Below, one piece after another: positions 1 through 8,362 of a stretch of DNA of 64,000 nucleotides. Numbering within the stretch: position 1 is the first letter of the stretch; each line of letters starts with the position of its first letter. The notes beneath the pieces are model-generated. The model was not told where the DNA came from. It saw nothing but the letters and a program-made list of their open reading frames with translations, and did no database searches. The position numbers and the translations under genes are program-made. The stretch covers positions 124,001 to 188,000 of the forward strand of contig CAMLHZ010000002.1 of assembly GCA_946480085.1 (NCBI GenBank), given 5' to 3'. The DNA comes from an uncultured Flavobacteriales bacterium (GTDB taxonomy: Bacteria > Bacteroidota > Bacteroidia > Flavobacteriales > Crocinitomicaceae).

Positions 1-1
1 T

Positions 2-139
2 GCCTGGGTGCACAAATTGGGCGCTTTGCCAATAATTGGTAGTAAGGAAACAAGACGAATTCAAAATGCTTCTACCGCTTACGACATCAAGTTATCGAAA
101 GAAGACTGGTATTTACTTTATAACGAAACCATCAAGTAA
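2..139 (+). CDS. Aldo/keto reductase, C-terminal fragment (cut by window edge)
   Basis: Only the last 45 codons are present, reading in from the window edge and ending at TAA 137-139. The residues include LPIIGSKETRRIQ, then LSKEDWYLLYNE near the end. This matches the end of NADPH-dependent aldo/keto reductases of the YdhF type, where PIIGT..ERI contributes to the 2'-phosphate binding loop and LS.EEWY.L closes the protein. The stop overlaps the start of the next gene by one base (TAATG), so it is probably translationally coupled to the sulfite reductase operon. Whether it has a role in sulfur assimilation cannot be told. Family call is inference from a short tail. Confidence 0.7.
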   Translation, partial: AWVHKLGALPIIGSKETRRIQNASTAYDIKLSKEDWYLLYNETIK

Positions 140-2268
140 TGAAGAGTTATAGAGATCCTTACGAACTCGTTCAACAAGAACGAAAGATCATTGTCGAAAA
201 AGACGTTCTGGAGCTTGGACGAAAAATCGCAGAGCATAAAGAGGGGCTTATTCCTGATGATAAATTCAGAGCGCTTCGTCTGGCTAGAGGAGTTTACGGT
301 CAGCGTCAGCAAGGTGTTCAAATGATTCGAATCAAACTTCCTTATGGAAGAGTGACTGCTAATCAATTGCGAAGAATTGCTTCGGTGAGTGACGAATATT
401 CAACTGGACGGTTACACATTACTACCCGGCAAGATATTCAGATCCATTATGTTTCACTCGACAGAACTCCACAATTGTGGGAAGATTTGGAAAAAGATGA
501 TATCACGCTTCGCGAAGCTTGTGGAAATACAGTTCGAAATGTCACGGCAAGTGATATTGCCGGAATTGATCCCGACGAATTGTTTGATGTAACACCTTAT
601 GCTGATTTGGTTTACCGTTATTTTTTGAGGAAACCATTTTCCCAGGAGCTTGGACGAAAGATCAAGATTGCATTTAGTTCTTCTGACAAAGATGATGCCC
701 TGACTTTCATTCATGATTTTGGATTTATTCCAAGAATTGAAATTCGGAACAACATTGAAGTAAAAGGGTTTAAAGTGCTGGTTGGCGGGGGATTAGGTGC
801 TCAACCATTTTTGGCCAAAGTAGCCTTCGAATTTTTGGAAGCGGAAAAATTAATTCCGTTTGTTGAAGCTGCAATTCGTGTATTTGATCGTCACGGAGAG
901 CGCAATTCCCGTAACAAAGCACGCTTAAAGTTCCTGATTAATAAGATTGGTTTTGAGGCTTTTATCGACCTGGTGAAAGAAGAAATAAAAGCTGTTCAGT
1001 ACGTTGCAGATTTGGATTTTATACTTTTTGAAAATCAAATAAATAAAGCCTCTGACTTAAAGTTAATTTCAATTGATACTTTAATTGAAGAATCAGTTGA
1101 AGAAGAGTATAGAAATTGGTTGAAAACAAATGTGTTTTCTCAAAAACAGGCGGGACTTTTCGCTGTTTACGTAAAAGTGCGACTTGGAGATTTTTATACC
1201 AATCAGGCAAGAGTACTTGCTGCGCTTTTAGATCAATACGAATTATCTGAATTAAGGTTCACAATTGATCAAAATATTCAGATTCGAAATGTGCGCGCCG
1301 AATTCATTGAACCGATCTACGAAGTTCTGAAGAAATTGGGTTTGAATGAAAACGGTTACAATAGTGTTGCCGATGTTACTGCTTGTCCGGGAACCGATAC
1401 TTGTAATCTTGGAATTTCGAATTCAACAGATGTGGCACTTTTTATTGAAGATCACATTCGTTTGAATTACCCAAAATTGCTTCAGGAATCCGGGATCAAA
1501 ATCAAGATCAGTGGTTGTATGAATTCTTGTGGTCAGCATGGAATGGCACACATTGGATTTCACGGAAGTTCGATCAAAACCAAAGAGGGAACACTTCCAG
1601 CATTACAGCTTTTGCTTGGCGGAGGAAGAAACGGTGGTGGCGATGGACGAATTGCAGAGAAAGTGATTAAGCTTCCGTCGAAACGTGTATTGCAATTGAT
1701 TGACATCATCTTCAACGATTTCGATGCAAATCAAAACGAGGAAGATTTCAACCAGTATTATGATCGACAAGGAAACAATTACTTCTATCAACTGTTGAAA
1801 CCCCTGGCTGATTTGGAATCAATTGAAAATTCGGATTACATCGATTGGGGAAATGAGGAAAAATTCGCTACCGCAATTGGAGTTGGAGAATGTGCTGGAG
1901 TAATGATCGATCTGGTAAAGACCTTGTTTTTCGATGCTTCTGAAAAGGCTGAAAAATCAGTGGAATCTTATTTCGAAAACAGATTCGCAGATTCTATCTA
2001 CTTCGCTTATGCAGCCTTGGTTCATGCCGCGAAAGCGCTTTTAGTAGATAAGAATGTTCGATGCAATACACAGCAGGGAATCATCACAGATTTTGACATT
2101 CATTTCGAAAATCAGTTTGGCTTTAATGGCGAAAACAAGTTCTCCGATTTTGTCTCTCGAATCAACAAAAATGAACCGTCACAGGAATTTGCACAGAACT
2201 ATGTGACAGAAGCAATAGAAGTATTTAACGCATTAATTGGCGACAATGGAAACAAAATTAAATTCTAA
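139..2268 (+). CDS. Ferredoxin-type sulfite (nitrite/sulfite) reductase with C-terminal HEPN-like tail
   Basis: This 709-residue siroheme/4Fe-4S reductase carries out the six-electron reduction of sulfite to sulfide. Two ferredoxin-like halves are visible: an N-terminal one with GRLHITTRQDIQIHYV and a second with FTIDQNIQIRNV. The cluster/siroheme ligands are Cys416, Cys422 (TACPGTDTC), Cys460 and Cys464 (GCMNSCG), the C-x5-C...C-x3-C pattern of the family. After about residue 570 comes a roughly 140-residue helical extension (GECAGVMIDLVKTLFFDASEKA...) resembling a HEPN domain, which the basic catalytic core does not need. A sulfite rather than nitrite substrate is inferred from its neighbours SUMT, cysH, cysD and cysN. 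No flavoprotein subunit is seen, so electrons probably come from ferredoxin. Confidence 0.9.
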   Translation: MKSYRDPYELVQQERKIIVEKDVLELGRKIAEHKEGLIPDDKFRALRLARGVYGQRQQGVQMIRIKLPYGRVTANQLRRIASVSDEYSTGRLHITTRQDIQIHYVSLDRTPQLWEDLEKDDITLREACGNTVRNVTASDIAGIDPDELFDVTPYADLVYRYFLRKPFSQELGRKIKIAFSSSDKDDALTFIHDFGFIPRIEIRNNIEVKGFKVLVGGGLGAQPFLAKVAFEFLEAEKLIPFVEAAIRVFDRHGERNSRNKARLKFLINKIGFEAFIDLVKEEIKAVQYVADLDFILFENQINKASDLKLISIDTLIEESVEEEYRNWLKTNVFSQKQAGLFAVYVKVRLGDFYTNQARVLAALLDQYELSELRFTIDQNIQIRNVRAEFIEPIYEVLKKLGLNENGYNSVADVTACPGTDTCNLGISNSTDVALFIEDHIRLNYPKLLQESGIKIKISGCMNSCGQHGMAHIGFHGSSIKTKEGTLPALQLLLGGGRNGGGDGRIAEKVIKLPSKRVLQLIDIIFNDFDANQNEEDFNQYYDRQGNNYFYQLLKPLADLESIENSDYIDWGNEEKFATAIGVGECAGVMIDLVKTLFFDASEKAEKSVESYFENRFADSIYFAYAALVHAAKALLVDKNVRCNTQQGIITDFDIHFENQFGFNGENKFSDFVSRINKNEPSQEFAQNYVTEAIEVFNALIGDNGNKIKF

Positions 2269-3028
2269 AATAACCTTAGTGGGAGCGGGACCTGGTGACC
2301 CGGAACTCATCACTTTAAAAGGATTGCTTGCTTTGGGAAATGCAGAAGTGGTGCTTTACGATGCTTTGGTTAGCAAGGAAGTACTGAATTATGCTGAAAA
2401 AGCGATCAAGGTCTACGTTGGTAAACGTTTGGGGAAAGGTGAGAATTCCCAGGAAAGTATAAATAAGCTCATCATTCAGTATGCTTCAAAATACAAGAAT
2501 GTTGTTCGTTTAAAAGGAGGTGACAGTTTTGTTTTTGGTCGTGGCTATGAAGAATTGCTTTACGCGCGCTCATTCGGTTATGAAACCGAAGTTATTCCAG
2601 GAATTTCGAGTTCACTTTCGGTTCCTGCCTTAGCTGGAATTCCGGTTACGCACAGAGGATTAAGCAAAAGCTTCCACGTTATTACAGCGACTCAACGAGA
2701 TGGGAAGTTCAATCAGGAATTGGCTGAATCATTGAATTACAAAGGAACTGTTGTTATTCTGATGGGACTTCACCTCTTGAATGAGATCAGCAAACTCTTT
2801 GTTGAAGCTGGAAAAGGAGACTTGCTGGCAGCAATTATTCTCGACGGTTCTTTACCAACGGAAGAACAGCATTTGGGAACTATCAAGACATTGCCTGAGC
2901 TCTTTCAAAAATCGTCGGATAAACCGGGAATTATTGTGATTGGTCATGTAGTTAGTTTGAAATCGAATCCGAAAACGGTTGCTTATGACTTAGCGTTTGA
3001 AGGATTGAAAAACAATTTAGCGAACTAG
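2246..3028 (+). CDS. cobA: Uroporphyrinogen-III C-methyltransferase (SUMT)
   Basis: SAM-dependent enzyme methylating uroporphyrinogen III at C2 and C7 to give precorrin-2, the first step to siroheme. The ATG at 2246 is preferred to the in-frame TTG at 2237; it overlaps the end of the sulfite reductase by 23 bases. Motifs in order are VGAGPGDPELITLKG at the N-terminus, VVLYDALVS, VVRLKGGDSFVFGRG and VIPGISSSLSVPALAGIPVT, all diagnostic of SUMT. The length (260 residues) is that of the stand-alone enzyme, without a CysG N-terminal domain; that activity lies in the next gene. Its place directly after a siroheme enzyme makes siroheme supply the clear role. Confidence 0.95.
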   Translation: METKLNSKITLVGAGPGDPELITLKGLLALGNAEVVLYDALVSKEVLNYAEKAIKVYVGKRLGKGENSQESINKLIIQYASKYKNVVRLKGGDSFVFGRGYEELLYARSFGYETEVIPGISSSLSVPALAGIPVTHRGLSKSFHVITATQRDGKFNQELAESLNYKGTVVILMGLHLLNEISKLFVEAGKGDLLAAIILDGSLPTEEQHLGTIKTLPELFQKSSDKPGIIVIGHVVSLKSNPKTVAYDLAFEGLKNNLAN

Positions 3029-3030
3029 TT

Positions 3031-4509
3031 ATGAGTGAAAAAGACGTAAACGAGTTGTTTCCCATTTTCCTCAAAACAAACGAATTGGAAGTATTGATTA
3101 TTGGTGGAGGAAATGTGGCGTTGGAGAAATTACAAGCGCTTTTAACGAATTCACCACGCTCGAATGTAAAAGTTATTGCACGGGAATTTTCTCCGAAATT
3201 CATTGAGTATGCAGAGTTGCATGAAAATGTTTCGTTGGAAGAACGCTCGGTTGGTAAACGCGACTTTGTAAACAAACAATTGGCGATTTCTGCGATAAAC
3301 GATGTCGAGTCTTCAGTAGAATTGATGACAATTGCACGAGAAAATGGAGTGTTGTATAATGCTGCGGATAAACCGGAATTGTGCGATTTCTATCTGGGAT
3401 CTGTAGTTCGAAAAGGAAACTTGAAGATTGGAATTTCCACAAACGGTAAATCACCAACGATTGCGAAACGTTTGAAAGAAGTGTTGGATGAAAACATTCC
3501 TTCTGAGTTAGATGAGTCATTGACGAAGTTGAATAAGCTCAGAAATCATTTGTCGGGAGATTTTACCTCGAAAGTGAAAAAACTCAATAAGGCAACAGCT
3601 ATTCTTACCGAAAAGGCAGAACGTCCTTGGTATTTGTTCTCCTTGAAGAAATTCTTGAGTTATGCACTTGGCGTTTTGGGAATTATGATTGGTGGACACA
3701 TTTTCTTTTCGCTCGTTTCTCCGGATGCCATTTGGTCTTCGGCTTCAGAAACCATTGGTTCCCTCGACATGATGTTCGTTTGGTTCATGGTTGGTGGATT
3801 CATAGCACAAATGATCGACGGAGCGCTTGGAATGGCTTATGGAGTAAGTGCTTCGACGTTTTTGACAGCATTGGGAATTTCACCTGCAGTTACCAGTATG
3901 AGCGTTCATGCTTCCGAGATCTTCACCAGTGGAGTGTCAGGAATCATGCATTTGCGCTTCGGAAACGTGAATAACCGATTGTTCAAATCAATTGTTATTC
4001 CTGGTGTAATTGGCGCAGCGATTGGTGCTTATGCTTTGTCGGAGTTGGAACAGTACAGCAATATTATTAAACCAATTGTCAGTACATACACCTTGTTGCT
4101 TGGAGCGTTAATCATAAACAAGGTAATCAACCGAAACAAAGAAAGACGTAAAGTGAAGAGAGTAGGCTGGCTGGCAACCATGGGCGGTTTTCTGGATTCT
4201 ATCGGCGGTGGAGGCTGGGGACCTGTTGTTTCTTCCACTTTAATCGCAAGAGGAAAGCATCCGCGAATGATCATTGGTTCCGTCAATTTGGCTGAATTCT
4301 TCGTTTCCCTGGCAAGTTCATTTACATTCTTTTTAACCATAGGCGGACAAGCCTGGCAGCCCATTGTTGGATTGATATTAGGTGGAGTGATTGCTGCACC
4401 AATTGCAGCCTATTTGTCTTCAAAATTGAACATTAAAGCGATGATGCTTTTTGTTGGAATTGTAGTGATTTTATTAAGTGTAAGAAATATTCTTGTATCA
4501 TGTCTTTAA
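3031..4509 (+). CDS. Met8/CysG-N-like siroheme synthase domain fused to TauE/SafE-family transporter
   Basis: A two-part protein of 492 residues. Residues 1 to about 200 form a Rossmann domain (LEVLIIGGGNVALEKLQAL) with the YNAADKPELCDF segment of precorrin-2 dehydrogenase/sirohydrochlorin ferrochelatase; Asp113 matches the Asp that is catalytic in CysG and Met8p. Residues from about 205 are membrane segments, including IAQMIDGALGMAYGVSAS, GFLDSIGGGGWGPVVSS and GLILGGVIAAPIAAYL, which repeat the TauE/SafE (TSUP) signature. The start lies 2 bases after the SUMT stop. The fusion physically couples siroheme maturation to a sulfur-anion permease, a likely sulfate importer or sulfite exporter. Direction and substrate are unknown. 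Confidence 0.88.
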   Translation: MSEKDVNELFPIFLKTNELEVLIIGGGNVALEKLQALLTNSPRSNVKVIAREFSPKFIEYAELHENVSLEERSVGKRDFVNKQLAISAINDVESSVELMTIARENGVLYNAADKPELCDFYLGSVVRKGNLKIGISTNGKSPTIAKRLKEVLDENIPSELDESLTKLNKLRNHLSGDFTSKVKKLNKATAILTEKAERPWYLFSLKKFLSYALGVLGIMIGGHIFFSLVSPDAIWSSASETIGSLDMMFVWFMVGGFIAQMIDGALGMAYGVSASTFLTALGISPAVTSMSVHASEIFTSGVSGIMHLRFGNVNNRLFKSIVIPGVIGAAIGAYALSELEQYSNIIKPIVSTYTLLLGALIINKVINRNKERRKVKRVGWLATMGGFLDSIGGGGWGPVVSSTLIARGKHPRMIIGSVNLAEFFVSLASSFTFFLTIGGQAWQPIVGLILGGVIAAPIAAYLSSKLNIKAMMLFVGIVVILLSVRNILVSCL

Positions 4510-5195
4510 CAATTGACACCATAAAAAATATTGAAAAATTGCCTTTAGACCAATCGCTTCTGGCGCTCGGATTGGTGAAGAGAATTCGGGTTGCATTTTC
4601 CACAAGTTTGAGCTGGGAAGATCAGTTGATCACACATTACATTTTCAGTCAAAACCTGCCGTTTCGTGTGTTTACGTTAGATACTGGCCGACTTTTTCCT
4701 GAAACATACAGCACGCTCAACGCAACGAAGGAACGCTATGACAAAAACATAGAGGTTTTCTTTCCGAAGCATAAAAAGGTTGAGCAATTGGTCACACAAA
4801 AAGGCCCGATCAGTTTTTACGAATCGCTTGAAAATAGAAAAGAATGCTGTTTTATCCGAAAAGTGGAACCCTTGAACAGAGCGCTTAAAAATGTGGATGT
4901 GTGGATTACAGGTTTGCGTTCAGAGCATTCTGAAAACAGGAATACCCTGAATCAATTCGAAATCGATGAGAGCAGGAATATTATCAAATACAATCCTTTG
5001 GCCAATTGGACTTTGGAAGAAGTAAAAGCAGAAATAAAGAAGCACAACATTCCTTACAACACCCTTCAGGATAGAGGTTTTGTAAGTCTAGGTTGTCAAC
5101 CTTGTACACGGGCAATTCGTGAAGGAGAAGAATTTCGCGCCGGACGCTGGTGGTGGGAGGATAACTCGAAAAAAGAGTGTGGATTACATACATAA
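4500..5195 (+). CDS. cysH: Assimilatory APS/PAPS reductase with 4Fe-4S cluster motif
   Basis: Reduces adenylyl sulfate (or PAPS) to sulfite using thioredoxin. The protein has 231 residues. Cys116-Cys117 (KECCFIRK) and Cys199/Cys202 (LGCQPCTR) form the CC...CxxC cluster-binding set typical of APS reductases and of cluster-bearing CysH. The C-terminal ECGLH carries the redox-active Cys227. FSTSLSWEDQ near residue 35 is the nucleotide-binding loop and LDTGRLFPETY follows. The ATG overlaps the fusion gene by 10 bases. No APS kinase (cysC) is present in the operon, and CysN lacks the fused kinase domain, which supports APS as the direct substrate; that is an inference. Confidence 0.93.
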   Translation: MSLTIDTIKNIEKLPLDQSLLALGLVKRIRVAFSTSLSWEDQLITHYIFSQNLPFRVFTLDTGRLFPETYSTLNATKERYDKNIEVFFPKHKKVEQLVTQKGPISFYESLENRKECCFIRKVEPLNRALKNVDVWITGLRSEHSENRNTLNQFEIDESRNIIKYNPLANWTLEEVKAEIKKHNIPYNTLQDRGFVSLGCQPCTRAIREGEEFRAGRWWWEDNSKKECGLHT

Positions 5196-5206
5196 TTATG
5201 AATGAG

Positions 5207-5260
5207 CAATTATCAATGAATTAAGAGGAACACTCTTGATAATTTAAACATTGATAATTG
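5207..5260. repeat. 12-bp inverted repeat in cysH-cysD gap
   Basis: CAATTATCAATG at 5207-5218 pairs with CATTGATAATTG at 5249-5260, a perfect 12-bp inverted repeat with a 30-base loop. It fills most of the gap between cysH and cysD and ends 15 bases before the cysD start. A related AATTATCAAG/CTTGATAATT pair lies at 53878-53916, so this is a dispersed repeat family rather than a dedicated operator. Confidence 0.6.
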
Positions 5261-5275
5261 ATAATTACGAATAAA

Positions 5276-6175
5276 ATGAGTGATTATTTAAAACAACTAG
5301 AGGCGGAAGCCATTTACATTTTGAGAGAAGTAGCAGGACAATTTGATCGTCCGGCATTGCTTTTTTCAGGAGGAAAAGACAGTATTTGTTTGGTGCATTT
5401 GGCGCTGAAAGCATTTCGACCAGGGAAATTCCCATTTCCGTTGGTTCATGTGGATACAGGACATAATTTCCCTGAAGCATTAGAATTCAGAGATAATCTC
5501 GCAAAGCAATTGGGAGAAACCCTGATTGTACGAAATGTGGGTGATACCATTCAGCAACGAAAGTTACAGGATGCCAGAGGAAAGTTCCCAAGTAGAAATG
5601 CGCTTCAAACGTATACCTTGCTTGATGTTATCGAAGAATTTGAGTTTGATGCATGCATTGGTGGTGCTAGGAGAGACGAAGAAAAGGCAAGAGCTAAGGA
5701 ACGTGTTTTCTCTGTTCGTGATGAATTTGGTCAGTGGGATCCAAAGCTGCAGCGACCTGAATTATGGAACATCTACAACGGAAAGATCGATAAAGGTGAA
5801 AACGTGCGTGTATTTCCTATCAGCAACTGGACAGAATTAGATGTGTGGAATTACATCAAACACGAAAACATTGAGTTACCGTCGATTTACTTTACTCACG
5901 AACGCGAATGCGTGGAAACCGAACATGGTCAGTTGATGTCGAATAACGAGTTTCTGAATCTTGATGAAACCGATGTGTTAGTAACCAAGAACGTTCGCTA
6001 CAGAACAGTTGGCGACATGACGTGTACAGCAGCCGTTGAAAGTGAGGCGTATACGGTAGACGATATTATCGCGGAAATCAAAGAAGCGAAAATTTCGGAG
6101 CGTGGCGCAACGCGCATGGATGACCGAGTTTCTGAAGCAGCAATGGAAGACAGAAAGAAGGGCGGATACTTTTAA
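5276..6175 (+). CDS. cysD: Sulfate adenylyltransferase subunit 2
   Basis: Catalytic ATP sulfurylase subunit that makes APS from ATP and sulfate together with the GTPase CysN. The PP-loop SGGKDS lies at residues 31-36, followed by VHVDTGHNFPEALEFRD, CIGGARRDEEKARAKER and FPISNWTELDVWNYI, all characteristic of CysD. The ATG at 5276 is chosen over an upstream TTG at 5258, because CysD proteins begin close to the xxYLKQLEAEAIYILRE helix and the TTG falls inside the inverted repeat. Length is 299 residues, normal for the family. The gene ends with RKKGGYF, the usual CysD tail. Confidence 0.96.
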   Translation: MSDYLKQLEAEAIYILREVAGQFDRPALLFSGGKDSICLVHLALKAFRPGKFPFPLVHVDTGHNFPEALEFRDNLAKQLGETLIVRNVGDTIQQRKLQDARGKFPSRNALQTYTLLDVIEEFEFDACIGGARRDEEKARAKERVFSVRDEFGQWDPKLQRPELWNIYNGKIDKGENVRVFPISNWTELDVWNYIKHENIELPSIYFTHERECVETEHGQLMSNNEFLNLDETDVLVTKNVRYRTVGDMTCTAAVESEAYTVDDIIAEIKEAKISERGATRMDDRVSEAAMEDRKKGGYF

Positions 6176-6181
6176 AAATTT

Positions 6182-6275
6182 TGAATCTCCCCCTTTGAAG
6201 GGGGATAAAAGGGGGATGGCTACTGCAAAGTGAGAAAAGCCACCCTCCCTAACCCTCCCTCAAGGGAGGAGATTG
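6182..6275. repeat. REPIN-like double-hairpin repeat, copy a
   Basis: The left arm (6182-6220) begins TGAATCTCC, holds a G/C-rich hairpin (CCCCCTTTGAAGGGGG) and ends GGGGGATGGC. The right arm (6239-6275) is its imperfect inverse, beginning GCCACCCTCCC, with hairpin CCCTCAAGGGAGG and ending GGAGATT. The 18-base centre is unrelated. It sits between cysD and cysN without an obvious T-run, so it could be a stabilising or attenuating structure in the operon mRNA. Other copies lie at 10430, 10932, 14277 and 54574. Confidence 0.8.
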
Positions 6276-6296
6276 AAACACTCATAATTCAAAAAT

Positions 6297-7541
6297 ATGG
6301 ATTTACTAAGATTTTTTACAGCAGGAAACGTTGACGATGGCAAAAGCACGCTTATCGGTCGACTATTATACGACAGCAATTCGATTTCGACAGATATTAT
6401 TGAAACGCTGACACGACAAAGCAAAACAACGGGTACGAATACAGATATCGATTTGGCATTGCTAACAGATGGTTTGCGTGCAGAGCGCGAACAGGGCATT
6501 ACTATTGATGTGGCTTACAAATATTTCACAACGGAGAAAAGAAAGTTCATCATTGCAGATACTCCCGGACATGCTCAGTACACACGCAACATGTTTACAG
6601 GCGCGTCAACTGCCGATTTGGCAATCATTCTGGTGGATGCGCGAAACGGAATTACGGATCAAACCAAACGTCACAGTATCATTTCTGCAACGCTTGGTAT
6701 TCCTGAGGTTCTGGTGTGCATCAACAAAATGGATTTGGTGGAGTACAGCGAAGACCGCTACCTCGAAATTGCGAGCGAATATTCCAAATTTGCGAAGCTG
6801 ATTGGTTTGAATTCCATTTCGTTTATTCCAACTTCGGCTTTGGGTGGTGATAATGTGGTTAACCGTTCTGAGAATATTTCGTGGTACAATGGTCCGGCTT
6901 TATTGGAGTATTTGGAAACGGTTCAAGTTCAACAGCAAAAGAAGAAAGAAGCTGGTCGTTTCCAGGTGCAATATGTTATTCGACCACAAACCACAGAATT
7001 GCATGATTACCGCGGATACGCTGGAACCGTCTTAAGTGGTGCATTTTCCGTTGGACAAGAAGTAACTATTCTTCCTTCAGGAGCTACAAGTAAAATTTCG
7101 CGGATTGAATACAATTTGAAGGAAGTAGCTTCAGCATCTGAAGATCAGCCAATTGTTTTGCATTTAGAAGACGATGTGGATATTAGTCGCGGAAATACAA
7201 TTGTTCCTTCAGCACAACTGCCCGCAACGGATAAAGGAATCAATGCAACGATTTGCTGGATGGATAATGCGGTATTTCAGCAAGGACAGAAATTGTTAAT
7301 TCAACAAGGAAGTTTCCGTTCCAAAGCGGCTATTAAGGAGATTTATTCCAAAATAGACATTCACACCTTTGCGCAATCGGAAAATGATGGACCGTTAAAG
7401 TTGAATGAATTGGCGAAAGTTGGCATTCGAACTGCCGAAGCAATCAGTTCCGATCCTTTTAAAGAAAACAAGAAGACTGGAGCGTTTATTCTAATTAATG
7501 AGAATACGAATCAAACTGTTGCTGCAGGCGTAATTGAATAA
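6297..7541 (+). CDS. cysN: Sulfate adenylyltransferase subunit 1, GTPase
   Basis: GTPase that drives APS synthesis by CysD. The P-loop GNVDDGKST lies at residues 10-18. DGLRAEREQGITIDVAYKYF is the switch I/effector stretch, ADTPGHAQYTRNM is G3 and NKMDL is G4. At 414 residues it has the GTPase and two beta-barrel domains only, with no C-terminal APS kinase as found in CysNC fusions. It follows cysD after a repeat-filled gap of 121 bases and is separated from the serine acetyltransferase by 2 bases. Loss of translation coupling between cysD and cysN at the repeat is the only irregularity. Confidence 0.95.
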   Translation: MDLLRFFTAGNVDDGKSTLIGRLLYDSNSISTDIIETLTRQSKTTGTNTDIDLALLTDGLRAEREQGITIDVAYKYFTTEKRKFIIADTPGHAQYTRNMFTGASTADLAIILVDARNGITDQTKRHSIISATLGIPEVLVCINKMDLVEYSEDRYLEIASEYSKFAKLIGLNSISFIPTSALGGDNVVNRSENISWYNGPALLEYLETVQVQQQKKKEAGRFQVQYVIRPQTTELHDYRGYAGTVLSGAFSVGQEVTILPSGATSKISRIEYNLKEVASASEDQPIVLHLEDDVDISRGNTIVPSAQLPATDKGINATICWMDNAVFQQGQKLLIQQGSFRSKAAIKEIYSKIDIHTFAQSENDGPLKLNELAKVGIRTAEAISSDPFKENKKTGAFILINENTNQTVAAGVIE

Positions 7542-7543
7542 GC

Positions 7544-8362
7544 ATGAAAGCGAGTTTGATATCTCAATTGGAAGAACAACATTCGGCTTACAATCAGCAG
7601 ATAAGTAAAGTAAGAACGGTTGAATTTGCAGAACAATTGCTTGCCGTTTTGTTTCCTGAATTCGGTAAGAATGACGGATTAACCATTGCTGAAATTGAAT
7701 GGAGTTTTGAAAAATTGGAAACAGAATTGCTTCAATTGCTTCGCAGTATAAATCCAGCAGAAGGAAGACGAAATGTTCGAACTGTAAACCAGTTTTTCGA
7801 CAACTTACAAACTGTTTATGAATTGCTTCAACTGGATGTAAAAGCCATTTTAAACGGCGATCCAGCTGCCAAGGATGAAACAGAAGTCATTCAATCGTAT
7901 CCAGGATTCTTCGCAATAGCTGTTTACAGAATTGCACATTTGCTGTGGAGCTTGAACGTAGAACGAATTCCACGAATTCTAACGGAATACGCGCATGAGA
8001 AAACGGGAATAGATATTCATCCGGGAGCAAGAATTGGAGTGTCGTTTTGTATCGATCATGGAACTGGAATCGTCATTGGTGAAACAACTGAAATAGGAGA
8101 GAATGTGAAGATCTATCAAGGTGTTACGCTTGGTGCACTGAGCGTTTCAAAGAAACTGGTTGGAGTGAAGCGACATCCGACAATAGAAGAAAATGTGGTG
8201 ATTTATGCCGGAGCAACTATCCTTGGCGGAACCACAGTTATTGGCAAGAACTCAGTGATTGGTGGAAATTCATGGATTACAGAATCTGTATCGAAAAATT
8301 CAACCGTTTTTCATTCACCAACAACAATTGTAAAAGAAAGAAAGCATGGCACAGTTAATTGA
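7544..8362 (+). CDS. cysE: Serine O-acetyltransferase
   Basis: Transfers acetyl from acetyl-CoA to L-serine, giving O-acetylserine for sulfide incorporation. An N-terminal helical domain (about residues 1-130) precedes a left-handed beta-helix. Diagnostic are GIDIHPGARIG, FCIDHGTGIVIGET, IYQGVTLGA, KRHPTIEENVVIYAGATILG and the C-terminal STVFHSP. Asp and His of the IDHGTG segment match catalytic residues of the family. The long 272-residue form with the helical N-terminus resembles the plant/Bacteroidota type. Its start is 2 bases past cysN and its end overlaps cysM by 17 bases, so production of acceptor and sulfide is co-ordinated. Confidence 0.93.
   Translation: MKASLISQLEEQHSAYNQQISKVRTVEFAEQLLAVLFPEFGKNDGLTIAEIEWSFEKLETELLQLLRSINPAEGRRNVRTVNQFFDNLQTVYELLQLDVKAILNGDPAAKDETEVIQSYPGFFAIAVYRIAHLLWSLNVERIPRILTEYAHEKTGIDIHPGARIGVSFCIDHGTGIVIGETTEIGENVKIYQGVTLGALSVSKKLVGVKRHPTIEENVVIYAGATILGGTTVIGKNSVIGGNSWITESVSKNSTVFHSPTTIVKERKHGTVN

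Noticed and set aside
139..2268. Nitrite reductase as the function of the siroheme enzyme
   Set aside because: Sequence alone fits both, but the flanking SUMT, cysH, cysD, cysN, cysE and cysM genes indicate sulfite.
6176..6296. Terminator between cysD and cysN
   Set aside because: The hairpins belong to the dispersed REPIN-like family and lack a T-run; gene content argues for continued transcription.
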